Source: Hydractinia symbiolongicarpus (lineage: Eukaryota; Cnidaria; Hydrozoa; Anthoathecata; Hydractiniidae). From it: DNA of 64,000 nt. The notes under the pieces are model-generated. The model had not been told where the DNA came from. It saw nothing but the letters and a program-made list of their open reading frames with translations, and searched no databases. The stretch covers positions 19,095,650 through 19,159,649 of the forward strand of contig NC_079887.1 of NCBI RefSeq assembly GCF_029227915.1. The letters run 5' to 3'. Shown here in pieces: positions 1-10,221 of this stretch (its first letter is position 1; every line of letters begins with the position of its first letter). Made by a program: the position numbers and the translations under genes.

Positions 1-3
1 TAG

Positions 4-185
4 TTGACGGTGTTATTACGCCATGGGGCAATGGAAAACGACTTGGAACGTCTTAGGCCATTGACAACAGAAGGATTAGACCAATGGTAACCTGCGCAGT
101 CACGTGAAACCACGTGATTTACGTGTAAGGCCTTAATTAGGCGTCAAAATGCCACATTACCGTCTTTAGAGGCCCGTGCGCGTAG
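4..185 (+). repeat. Satellite monomer, type A exemplar
   Basis: Type A is recognised by TTATTACGCCATGG after the start, ACGACTTGGAACGTCTTAGG, then the diagnostic CCATTGACAACAGAAGG where other types have CATTGAGAGTGGAAGG. Its 3' part reads CTTAATTAGGCGTC. Copies recur at 1096, near 5642, near 7098, at 12189 and elsewhere. Spacing between the CATTGACAAC tags (59, 1151, 2970, 4607, 5698, 6425) is 1092, 1819, 1637, 1091 and 727 bp, that is 6, 10, 9, 6 and 4 monomers minus 0 or 1 bp. Many A monomers carry the paired CACGTG dyad. Confidence 0.9.
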
Positions 186-367
186 CTGACGGTGTTTTAA
201 AGCCATGGCGCAACAAAAAAGCACTTGGGACGTCGAAGTCCATTGAGAGAGGAAGGATTAGACCAATATTAACCTGCACAAGCACGTAGAAGTACGTGAT
301 TTACGTGTAAGGCTTTTATTAGGCATCAGAAGGCCATATTACACCGTTTAGAGGACCGTGCGCGTAC
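186..367 (+). repeat. Satellite monomer, type B exemplar
   Basis: Type B follows type A. It starts CTGACGGTG (or CTGACGCTG in later copies), has GCGCAACAAAAAATCACTT or the AAGCAC variant, GACGTCGAAGTCC, then the diagnostic GAGAGAGGAAGG and ACCAATATTAACC in place of ACCAATGGTAACC. The AT change weakens the otherwise conserved CCAATGG core. The 3' part reads GGCTTTTATTAGGCATCAG. Confidence 0.88.
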
Positions 368-549
368 TTAACGGTGTTTTAAAGCCGTGACGCAACGGAA
401 AACCACTTGGGACGTCGTAGTCCATTGAGAGTAGAAGCATTAGACCAATGGTAACCTGCGCAGGCACTTGGAATCACGTCATTTACGTGCAAGGCTTTTA
501 TTAAGCATAAAAAGGCCATATTACAGTAGTTAGAGGCCTGTAAACGTAG
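368..549 (+). repeat. Satellite monomer, type C exemplar
   Basis: Type C starts TTAACGGTG and carries GCCGTGACGCAACGG where other types have GCCATGGCGCAA. It also has GTGGAAGCATTAG or close variants, CACGTCATTTACGTGC, and TTTATTAAGCATAAAAAGG. It sits between B and D in the first hexamer. Related versions with GCTGTGACG occur near 1460 and 6003. Confidence 0.85.
455..464. other. Perfect 10-bp palindrome CCTGCGCAGG in the monomer core (representative)
   Basis: CCTGCGCAGG is its own reverse complement. It lies in the most conserved part of the monomer, directly after CCAATGGTAA and before the CACGTG element, and recurs in many A, C, E, F and G monomers. B monomers usually have CCTGCGCAAG, D monomers CCTACGCAGG and H monomers TCTGCCCAGG, so the symmetry depends on type. 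Confidence 0.85.
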
Positions 550-731
550 TTGACGGTGTGAAAAGGGTATGCCGCATTGGAAAGCCACTTCGGACGTCGT
601 AGTCCATTGAGAGTGGAAGGATTAGACCAATGGTAACCTACGCAGGCGCGTGGAGCCACTTGATTTACGTGTAAGGCCTTTATTAGGCATCCAAATGCCA
701 TATTACACCGTTTAGAGGACCGTGCGCGTAG
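550..731 (+). repeat. Satellite monomer, type D exemplar
   Basis: Type D is marked by AAAAGGGTATGCCGCA near its start, unlike any other type, followed by AAGCCACTTCGGACGTCG. Its core reads ACCTACGCAGG and GCGTGGAGCC rather than ACCTGCGCAGG and ACGTGGAACC, so the central 10-bp palindrome is broken here. This copy has a private G in GGTGTGAAAAGG. A later derivative reads GGGTATACCACAATGG (near 22937, 34945, 51741, 56290 and 63929). Confidence 0.87.
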
Positions 732-913
732 TTGACGGTGTTTTAAAGCCATGGCGCAACAGAAAATCACTTGGGACGTCGAAGTCCATTGAGAGTGGAA
801 AGATTAGACCAATGGTAATCTGCGCAGGCACGTGGAACCACTTGATTTACGTGAAAGGACTTTATTAGGCGTCAAAAGGCCATATTACGTCCTTTAGAGG
901 TCTCTTAGCGTGG
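732..913 (+). repeat. Satellite monomer, type E exemplar
   Basis: Type E starts TTGACGGTGTTTTAAAGCC, then has the diagnostic CAACAGAAAATCACTT, GTGGAAAGATTAG, GGTAATCTGCGCAGG and GTGAAAGGACTTTATTAGG. Counting this copy by hand gives 49 G, 34 C and 10 CpG in 182 bp, an observed/expected CpG ratio near 1.1. Most E monomers end with the AAAGGCC/GGCCTTT inverted repeat; this copy has ACGTCC instead of ACGGCC and so weakens it. Confidence 0.87.
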
Positions 914-1095
914 TTGACGGTGTTATAAAGCCATGGGGCAATGGAAAGCCACTTCGGACGTAGTAGTCCATTAAGAGTGGAAGGATTAGAGCAATGGTAA
1001 CCTGCGCAGGCACGTGGAGCAACGTAATTTACCTGTAAGGCCTTTATTAGAAGTCAAAAGGCCATATTACGGTCGTTCGAGGCTTGTTAGCGTAG
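914..1095 (+). repeat. Satellite monomer, type F exemplar
   Basis: Type F starts TTGACGGTGTTATAAAGCC, then GGGGCAATGGAAAGCCACTT, CCATTAAGAGTGG, TTAGAGCAATGG and GTGGAGCAACG, ending with GTTAGAAGTC and GGTCGTTCGAGGCTTG. It precedes type A and closes the A-B-C-D-E-F set. Later copies often read AAGACACTTCGG, and some have lost one G in the GGGG run (for example near 11483, 14392, 27856 and 31495). Confidence 0.87.
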
Positions 1096-3330
1096 TTGAC
1101 GGTGTTATTACGCCATGGCGCAATGGAAAACGACTTGGAACGTCTTAGGCCATTGACAACAGAAGGATTAGACCAATGGTAACCTGCGCAGTCACGTGAA
1201 ACCACGTGATTTACGTGTAAGGCCTTAATTAGGCGTCAAAATGCCACATTACCGTCTTTAGAGGCCCGTGCGCGTAGCTGACGGTGTTTTAAAGCCATGG
1301 CGCAACAAAAAATCACTTGGGACGTCGAAGTCCATTGAGAGAGGAAGGATTAGACCAATATTAACCTGCGCAAGCACGTGGAACTACGTGATTTACGTGT
1401 AAGGCTTTTATTAGGCATCAGAAGGCCATATTACACCGTTTAGAGGACCGTGCGCGTACTTAACGGTGTTTTAAAGCTGTGACGCAACGGAAAACAACTT
1501 GGGACGTCGTAGTCCATTGAGAGTGGAAGGGTTAGACCAATAATAACCTGCGCAAGCACGTGGAACCATTGATTTACGTGAAAGGCCTTTATTATGCACC
1601 AAAATGCCATATTACAGCGTTTGGAGGCCCGTGCGCGTATTTGACGGTGTCTTCAAGCTGTGACGCAACGAAAAACCACTTGGGACGTCTTAGTCCATTG
1701 AGAGTGGAGGGATTAGACCAATGGTAACCTGCGCAGGCACGTGGAACCACTTGATTTACGTGAAAGGCCTTTATTAGGCGTCAAAATGCCACATTACCGT
1801 CTTTAGAGGCCCGTGCGCGTAGCTGACGGTGTTTTAAAGCCATGGCGCAACAAAAAAGCACTTGGGACGTCGAAGTCCATTGAGAGAGGAAGGATTAGAC
1901 CAATATTAACCTGCACAAGCACATAGAACTACGTGATTTACGTGTAAGGCTTTTATTAGGCATCAAAAGGCCATATTACACCGTTTAGAGGACTGTGCGC
2001 GTACTTAACGGTGTTTTAAAGCCGTGACGCAACGGAAAACCACTTGGGAAGTCGTAGTCCATTGAGAGTAGAAGCATTAGACCAATGGTAACCTGCGCAG
2101 GCACGTGGAATCACGTCATTTACGTGCAAGGCTTTTATTAAGCATAAAAAGGCCATATTACAGTAGTTAGAGGCCTGTAAACGTAGTTGACGGTGTTAAA
2201 AGGGTATGCCGCATAGGAAAGCCACTTCGGACGTCGTAGTCCATTGAGAGTGGAAGGATTAGACCAATGGTAACCTACGCAGGCGCGTGGAGCCACTTGA
2301 TTTACGTGTAAGGCCTTTATTAGGCATCCAAATGCCATATTACACCGTTTAGAGGACCGTGCGCGTAGTTAACGGTGTTATAAAGCCGTGACGCAACGGA
2401 AAACCACTTGGGACGTCGTAGTCCATTGAGAGTGGAAGGATTAGACCAATGGTAACCTACGCAGGCGCGTGGAGCCACTTGATTTACGTGTAAGGCCTTT
2501 ATTAGACATCAAAATGCCATATTACACCGTTTAGAGGACCGTGCGCGTAGTTAACGGTGTTATAAAGCCGTGACGCAACGGAAAACCACTTGGGACGTCG
2601 TAGTCCATTGAGAGTGGAAGGATTAGACCAATGGTAACCTGCGCAGGCACGTGGAACCTCTTGATTTACGTGTAAGGCCTTTATTAGGCGTCAAGAGGCC
2701 GTACTACGGCCTTTAGAGGGTTCTTAGCGTAGTTGACGGTGTTATAAAGCCATGGCGCAATGGAAAACGGCTTCGGACGTCGTAGGCCATTGAGAGTGGA
2801 AGGATTAGACCAATAATAACCTACGCAAGCACGTGGAGCAACGTGATTTACGCGTAAGGCCTTTGTTAGAAGTCAAAAGGCCATATTACGGTCGTTCGAG
2901 GCTTGTTAGCGTTGTTGACGGTGTTTTTACGCCATGGCGCAATGGAAAACGACTTGGAGCGTCTTAGGCCATTGACAACAGAAGGATTAGACCAATGGTA
3001 ACCTGCGCAGGCACGTGGAACCACGTGATTTACGTGTAAGGCCTTAATTATGCGTCGAAATGCCACATTACCGTCTTTAGAGGCCGGTGCGCGTAGGTGA
3101 CGGTGTTTTAAAGCCATGGCGCAACAGAAAATCACTTTGGACGTCGAAGTCCATTGAGAGTGGAAAGATTAGACCAATGGTAATCTGCGCAGGCACGTGG
3201 AACCACTTGATTTACGTGAAAGGACTTTATTAGGCGTCAAAAAGCCATATTACGGCCTTTAGAGGTTTCTTAGCGTGGTTGACGGTGTTATAAAGCCATG
3301 CGGGAATGGAAAGCCACTTTGGACGTCGTA

Positions 3331-4350
3331 GTCCATTAAGAGCGGAAGGAGTAGAGCAATGGTAATCTGCGCAAGCACGTGGAACTACTTGATTTACGTG
3401 TAAGGCCTTTATTAGGCGTCAAAATGCCAAATTACCGTCTTTAGAGGCCCGTACGCGTAGCTGACGGTGTTTTAAAGACGTGGCGCAACAGAAAATCACT
3501 TGGGACGCCGAAGTCCATTGAGACTGGAAAGATTAGACCAATATTAGCTTGCGCAAGCACGTGGAACTACGTGATTTACGTGTAAGGCTGTTATTAGGCA
3601 TCAAAAGGCCATATTGCAGCGTTTAGAGGCCCGTGCGCGTAGTTGACAGTGTTTTAAAGCCGTGACGCAACGGAAAACCACGTGGGACGTCGTAGTCCAT
3701 TGAGAGTGGTAGGATTAGACCAATGGTAACCTGCGCAGGCACGTGGAACCACGTCATTTACGTGCAAGGCTTTTATTAAGCATCAAAAGGCCACATTACA
3801 CCCTTTAAAGGCCTGTTAGCGCAGTTGACGGTGTCATAAAGCCATGGCGCAATGGAAAACGACTTCGGACGTCGTAGTCCATTAAGAGCGGAAGGAGTAG
3901 AGCAATGGTAACCTGCGCAAGCACGTGGAACTACTTGATTTACGTGTAAGGCCTTTATTAGGCGTCAAAATGCCAAATTACCGTCTTTAGAGGCCCGTGC
4001 GCGTAGCTGACGGTGTTTTAAAGACGTGGCGCAACAGAAAATCACTTGGGACGCCGAAGTCCATTGAGACTGGAAAGATTAGACCAATATTAGCATGCGC
4101 AAGCACGTGGAACTACGTGATTTACGTGTAAGGCTGTTATTAGGCATCAAAAGGCCATATTGCAGCGTTTAGAGGCCCGTGCGCGTAGTTGACAGTGTTT
4201 TAAAGCCGTGACGCAACGGAAAATCACGTGGGACGTCGTAGTCCATTGAGAGTGGAAGGATTAGACCAATGGTAACCTGCGCAGGCACGTGGAACCACGT
4301 CATTTACGTGCAATGCTTTTATTAAGCATCAAAAGGCCATATTACAGTAG
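3331..4350. repeat. Three-monomer (546-bp) tandem duplication
   Basis: The tract beginning GTCCATTAAGAGCGGAAGG at 3331 recurs at 3877, exactly 546 bp later, followed by the same GAACTACTTG, AAAGACGTGG and GACGCCGAAG variants in both. The second copy differs in AGCATGCGC against AGCTTGCGC in the first. The right part near 4320 runs into the C/D-type monomers. The paralogous segment at 9.15 kb has only one copy, so this gain is private to the first 6.4-kb unit or was lost from the second. Confidence 0.75.
3547..3558. other. Perfect 12-bp palindrome GCTTGCGCAAGC
   Basis: Here the usual CCTGCGCAGG is replaced by GCTTGCGCAAGC, changed on both sides of the centre so that symmetry is kept and extended. 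The same form is at 9367-9378, 17002-17013, 46548-46559 and 58360-58371. The 546-bp duplicate near 4090 has GCATGCGCAAGC and has lost the symmetry. Confidence 0.85.
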
Positions 4351-5421
4351 TTAGAGGCCTGTACACGTAGTTGACGGTGTTAAAAGGGTATGCCGCAATG
4401 GAAAGCCACTTCGGACGTCGCAGTCCATGAGAGTGGATGGATTAGACCAATGGTAACCTACGCAGGAGCGTGGAGCCACTTGATTTACGTGTAAGGCCTT
4501 TGTTAGAAGTCAAAAGGCCATATTACGGTCGTTCGAGGCTTGTTAGCGTAGTTGACGGTGTTATTACGCCATGGCGCAATGGAAAACGACTTGGAACGTC
4601 TTATGCCATTGTCAACAGAAGGATTAGACCAATGGTAACCTGCGCAAGCCCGTGGAACTACGTGACTTACGTGTAAGGCTTTTATTAGGCATCAAAATGC
4701 CATATTACAGCGTTTGGAGTCCCGTGCGCGTATTCGACGGTGTCTTAAAGCTGTGACGAAACGGAAAACAACTTGGGACGTCGAAGTCCATTGAGAGAGG
4801 AAGGATTAGACCAATATTAACCTGCGCAAGCACGTGGAACTACGTGATTTACGTGTAAGGCTTTTATTAGGCATCAAAATCCATATTACAGCGTTTGGAG
4901 TCCGGTGCGCTTATTTGACGGTGTCTTCAAGCTGTGACGCAACAAAAAACCACTTGGGACGTCGTAGTCCATTGAGAGTGGAAGGATTAGAGCAATGGTA
5001 ACCTGCGCAGGCACGTGGAACCACTTGATTTACGTGTAAGGCCTTTATTAGGCGTCAAAAGGCCACATTACACCCTTTAAAGGCCAATAAGCGCAGTTGA
5101 CGGTGTTATAAAGCCATGGCGCAATGGAAAACGACTTCGGACGTCGTAGTCCATTGAGAGTGGAAGGATGAAAGCAATGTTAATCTGCCCAGGCACGTGG
5201 AACTACGTGATTTACGTGAAAGGCCGTAATTAGGCGTCAAAATGCCACATTAACGTCTTTAGAGGCCCGTGCGCGTAGTTGACGGTGTTTTAAAGCCATG
5301 GCGCAACAGAAAATCACTTGGGACGTCGAAGTCCATTGGGAGTGGAAAGATTAGACCAATGGTAATCTGCGCAGGCACGTGGAACCACTTGATTTACGTG
5401 AAAGGACTTTATTAGGCGTCA

Positions 5422-5442
5422 AAAGGCCATATTACGGCCTTT
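5422..5442. other. 7-bp-arm inverted repeat AAAGGCC / GGCCTTT (representative)
   Basis: AAAGGCC and GGCCTTT flank a 7-base spacer ATATTAC. The feature recurs in E monomers and in others that carry GGCCATATTACGGCC. In single-stranded form it could make a 7-bp stem with a 7-base loop. Confidence 0.8.
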
Positions 5443-8400
5443 AGAGGTCTCTTAGCGTGGTTGACGGTGATATAAAGCCATGGGGCAATGGAAAGCCACT
5501 TCGGACGTAGTAGTCCATTAAGAGTGGAAGGATTAGAGCAATGGTAACCTGCGCAGGCACGTGGAGCAACGTGATTTACCTGTAAGGCCTTTGTTAGAAG
5601 TCAAAAGGCCATATTACGGTCGTTCGAGGCTTGTTAGCGTAGTTGACGGTGTTATTACGCCATGGCGCAATGGAAAACGACTTGGAACGTCTTAGGCCAT
5701 TGACAACAGAAGGATTAGACCAATGGTAACCTGCGCAGTCACGTGAAACCACGTGATTTACGTGTAAGACCTTAATTAGGCGTCAAAATGCCACATTACC
5801 GTCTTTAGAGGCCCGTGCGCGTAGCTGACGGTGTTTTAAAGCCATGGCGCAACAAAAAATCACTTGGGACGTCGAAGTCCATTGAGAGAGGAAGGATTAG
5901 ACCAATATTAACCTGCGCAAGCACGTGGAACTACGTGATTTACGTGTAAGGCTTTTATTAGGCATCAGAAGGCCATATTACACCGTTTAGAGGACCGTGC
6001 GCGTACTTAACGGTGTTTTAAAGCTGTGACGAAACGGAAAACAACTTGGGACGTCGTAGTCCATTGAGAGTGGAAGGATTAGACCAATAATAACCTGCGC
6101 AAGCACGTGGAACCATTGATTTACGTGTAAGGCCTTTATTATGCACCAAAATGCCATATTACAGCGTTTGGAGGCCCGTGCGCGTATTTGACGGTGTCTT
6201 CAAGCTGTGACGCAACGAAAAACCACTTGGGACGTCTTAGTCCATTAAGAGTGGAAGGATTAGAGCAATGGTAACCTGCGCAGGCACGTGGAGCAACGTG
6301 ATTTACGTGTAAGGCCTTTGTTAGAAGTCAAAAGGCCATATTACGGTCGTTCGTGGCTTGTTAGCGTAGTTGACGGTGTTATTACGCCATGGGGCAATGG
6401 AAAACGACTTGGAACGTCTTAGGCCATTGACAACAGAAGGATTAGACCAATGGTAACCTGCGCAGTCACGTGAAACCACGTGATTTACGTGTCAGGCCTT
6501 AATTAGGCGTCAAAATGCCACATTACCGTCTTTAGAGGCCCGTGCGCGTAGCTGACGGTGTTTTAAAGCCATGGCGCAACAAAAAAGCACTTGGGACGTC
6601 GAAGTCCATTGAGAGAGGAAGGATTAGACCAATATTAACCTGCACAAGCACGTAGAAGTACGTGATTTACGTGTAAGGCTTTTATTAGGCATCAGAAGGC
6701 CATATTACACCGTTTAGAGGACCGTGCGCGTACTTAACGGTGTTTTAAAGCCGTGACGCAACGGAAAACCACTTGGGACGTCGTAGTCCATTGAGAGTAG
6801 AAGCATTAGACCAATGGTAACCTGCGCAGGCACTTGGAATCACGTCATTTACGTGCAAGGCTTTTATTAAGCATAAAAAGGCCATATTACAGTAGTTAGA
6901 GGTCTCTTAGCGTGGTTGACGGTGTTATAAAGCCATGGGGCAATGGAAAGCCACTTCGGACGTAGTAGTCCATTAAGAGTGGAAGGATTAGAGCAATGGT
7001 AACCTGCGCAGGCACGTGGAGCAACGTGATTTACCTGTAAGGCCTTTGTTAGAAGTCAAAAGGCCATATTACGGTCGTTCGAGGCTTGTTAGCGTAGTTG
7101 ACGGTGTTATTACGCCATGGCGCAATGGAAAACGACTTGGAACGTCTTAGGCCATTGACAACAGAAGGATTAGACCAATGGTAACCTGCGCAGTCACGTG
7201 AAACCACGTGATTTACGTGTAAGGCCTTAATTAGGCGTCAAAATGCCACATTACCGTCTTTAGAGGCCCGTGCGCGTAGCTGACGGTGTTTTAAAGCCAT
7301 GGCGCAACAAAAAATCACTTGGGACGTCGAAGTCCATTGAGAGAGGAAGGATTAGACCAATATTAACCTGCGCAAGCACGTGGAACTACGTGATTTACGT
7401 GTAAGGCTTTTATTAGGCATCAGAAGGCCATATTACACCGTTTAGAGGACCGTGCGCGTACTTAACGGTGTTTTAAAGCTGTGACGCAACGGAAAACAAC
7501 TTGGGACGTCGTAGTCCATTGAGAGTGGAAGGGTTAGACCAATAATAACCTGCGCAAGCACGTGGAACCATTGATTTACGTGTAAGGCCTTTATTATGCA
7601 CCAAAATGCCATATTACAGCGTTTGGAGGCCCGTGCGCGTATTTGACGGTGTCTTCAAGCTGTGACGCAACGAAAAACCACTTGGGACGTCTTAGTCCAT
7701 TGAGAGTGGAGGGATTAGACCAATGGTAACCTGCGCAGGCACGTGGAACCACTTGATTTACGTGAAAGGCCTTTATTAGGCGTCAAAATGCCACATTACC
7801 GTCTTTAGAGGCCCGTGCGCGTAGCTGACGGTGTTTTAAAGCCATGGCGCAACAAAAAAGCACTTGGGACGTCGAAGTCCATTGAGAGAGGAAGGATTAG
7901 ACCAATATTAACCTGCACAAGCACGTAGAACAACGTGATTTACGTGTAAGGCTTTTATTAGGCATCAAAAGGCCATATTACACCGTTTAGAGGACCGTGC
8001 GCGTACTTAACGGTGTTTTAAAGCCGTGACGCAACGGAAAACCACTTGGGAAGTCGTAGTCCATTGAGAGTAGAAGCATTAGACCAATGGTAACCTGCGC
8101 AGGCACGTGGAATCACGTCATTTACGTGCAAGGCTTTTATTAAGCATAAAAAGGCCATATTACAGTGGTTAGAGGCCTGTAAACGTAGTTGACGGTGTTA
8201 AAAGGGTATGCCGCATTGGAAAGCCACTTCGGACGTCGTAGTCCATTGAGAGTGGAAGGATTAGACCAATGGTAACCTACGCAGGCGCGTGGAGCCACTT
8301 GATTTACGTGTAAGGCCTTTATTAGGCATCCAAATGCCATATTACACCGTTTAGAGGACCGTGCGCGTAGTTAACGGTGTTATAAAGCCGTGACGCAACG

Positions 8401-8513
8401 GAAAACCACTTGGGACGTCGTAGTCCATTGAGAGTGGAAGGATTAGACCAATGGTAACCTGCGCAGGCACGTGGAACCTCTTGATTTACGTGTAAGGCCT
8501 TTATTAGGCGTCA

Positions 8514-8534
8514 AAAGGCCGTACTACGGCCTTT
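8514..8534. other. 21-bp palindrome, 10-bp arms around one base
   Basis: The arm AAAGGCCGTA and its exact complement TACGGCCTTT flank a single C. It is a variant of the AAAGGCC hairpin in which the A of CATA has become G, completing the symmetry. The paralogue near 2696 has AGAGG at the left, shortening the arms to 8 bp. Confidence 0.88.
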
Positions 8535-10221
8535 AGAGGGTTCTTAGCGTAGTTGACGGTGTTATAAAGCCATGGCGCAATGGAAAACGGCTTCGGACGT
8601 CGTAGGCCATTGAGAGTGGAAGGATTAGACCAATAATAACCTACGCAAGCACGTGGAGCAACGTGATTTACGCGTAAGGCCTTTGTTAGAAGTCAAAAGG
8701 CCATATTACGGTCGTTCGAGGCTTGTTAGCGTTGTTGACGGTGTTTTTACGCCATTGCGCAATGGAAAACGACTTGGAGCGTCTTAGGCCATTGACAACA
8801 GAAGGATTAGACCAATGGTAACCTGCGCAGGCACGTGGAACCACGTGATTTACGTGTAAGGCCTTAATTATGCGTCGAAATGCCACATTACCGTCTTTAG
8901 AGGCCGGTGCGCGTAGGTGACGGTGTTTTAAAGCCATGGCGCAACAGAAAATCACTTTGGACGTCGAAGTCCATTGAGAGTGGAAAGATTAGACCAATGG
9001 TAATCTGCGCAGGCACGTGGAACCACTTGATTTACGTGAAAGGACTTTATTAGGCGTCAAAAAGCCATATTACGGCCTTTAGAGGTTTCTTAGCGTGGTT
9101 GACGGTGTTATAAAGCCATGCGGGAATGGAAAGCCACTTTGGACGTCGTAGTCCATTAAGAGCGGAAGGAGTAGAGCAATGGTAACCTGCGCAAGCACGT
9201 GGAACTACTTGATTTACGTGTAAGGCCTTTATTAGGCGTCAAAATGCCAAATTACCGTCTTTAGAGGCCCGTGCGCGTAGCTGACGGTGTTTTAAAGACG
9301 TGGCGCAACAGAAAATCACTTGGGACGCCGAAGTCCATTGAGACTGGAAAGATTAGACCAATATTAGCTTGCGCAAGCACGTGGAACCACGTCATTTACG
9401 TGCAAGGCTTTTATTAAGCATCAAAAGGCCATATTACAGTAGTTAGAGGCCTGTACACGTAGTTGACGGTGTTAAAAGGGTATGCCGCAATGGAAAGCCA
9501 CTTCGGACGTCGCAGTCCATGAGAGTGGATGGATTAGACCAATGGTAACCTACGCAGGAGCGTGGAGCCACTTGATTTACGTGTAAGGCCTTTGTTAGAA
9601 GTCAAAAGGCCATATTACGGTCGTTCGAGGCTTGTTAGCGTAGTTGACGGTGTTATTACGCCATGGCGCAATGGAAAACGACTTGGAACGTCTTATGCCA
9701 TTGACAACAGAAGGATTAGACCAATGGTAACCTGCGCAAGCCCGTGAAACTACGTGACTTACGTGTAAGGCTTTTATTAGGCATCAAACTGCCATATTAC
9801 AGCGTTTGGAGTCCCGTGCGCGTATTTGACGGTGTCTTAAAGCTGTGACGCAACGGAAAACCACTTGGGACGTCGTGTCCATTGAGAGTGGAAGGATTGG
9901 ACCAATGGTAATCTGCTCAGGCACGTGGAACCACTTGATTTACGTGTAAGGCCTTTATTAGGCGTCAAAAGGCCATATTACGGCATTTAGAAGTCTCTTT
10001 GCGTGGTTGACGGTGTTATAAAGCCATGGGGCAATGGAAAGACACTTCGGACGTCGTAGTCCATTAAGAGTGGAAGGATTAGAGCAATGGTAACCTGCGC
10101 AGGCACGTGGAGCAACGTGATTTACGTGTAAGGCCTTTGTTAGAAGTCAAAAGGCCATATTACGGTCGTTCCAGGCTTGTTAGCGTAGTTGACGATGTTA
10201 TTACGCCATGGCGCAATGGAA

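Larger units (their letters stand above)
1..9855. repeat. Diverged tandem pair of a roughly 6.4-kb unit with whole-monomer gains and losses
   Basis: Position 1 matches 6367 (offset 6366). Further along, the offset changes in steps: 6002 (for example 2138 against 8140), 5820 (2866 against 8686) and 5092 (4470 against 9562). The steps are 364, 182 and 728 bp, which are exactly 2, 1 and 4 monomers, so the second copy lacks seven monomers relative to the first. Collinearity runs from the window start to about 4763 in the first copy and from 6367 to about 9855 in the second. The first copy may extend left of the window. Single-base differences are scattered between copies. Confidence 0.8.

Noticed and set aside
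379-770. Short minus-strand open frames of 60-89 codons, recurring through the window with a shared peptide pattern
   Set aside because: They are antisense readings of the satellite core, recur wherever the same monomer types recur, and end when the 182-bp period shifts the frame. No start signal, codon structure or protein family is visible.
1096-1400. GCCATGG in a Kozak-like setting, and TATAAA in the start of F and H monomers, as possible promoter plus start
   Set aside because: In the H form the frame from ATG closes after 13 codons. TATAAA is simply part of the monomer. No evidence of transcription can be read from sequence.
3280-3320. GGTCGTTCG and ACTTCGG tracts as CENP-B box
   Set aside because: The positions after TTCG do not provide the required A and CGGG of NTTCGNNNNANNCGGGN on either strand.
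4470-4676. Plus-strand open frame of 68 codons, with a shorter relative at 9562-9747
   Set aside because: It spans D to A monomers and exists because of a local 1-bp deletion; it is satellite sequence with no support as a gene.
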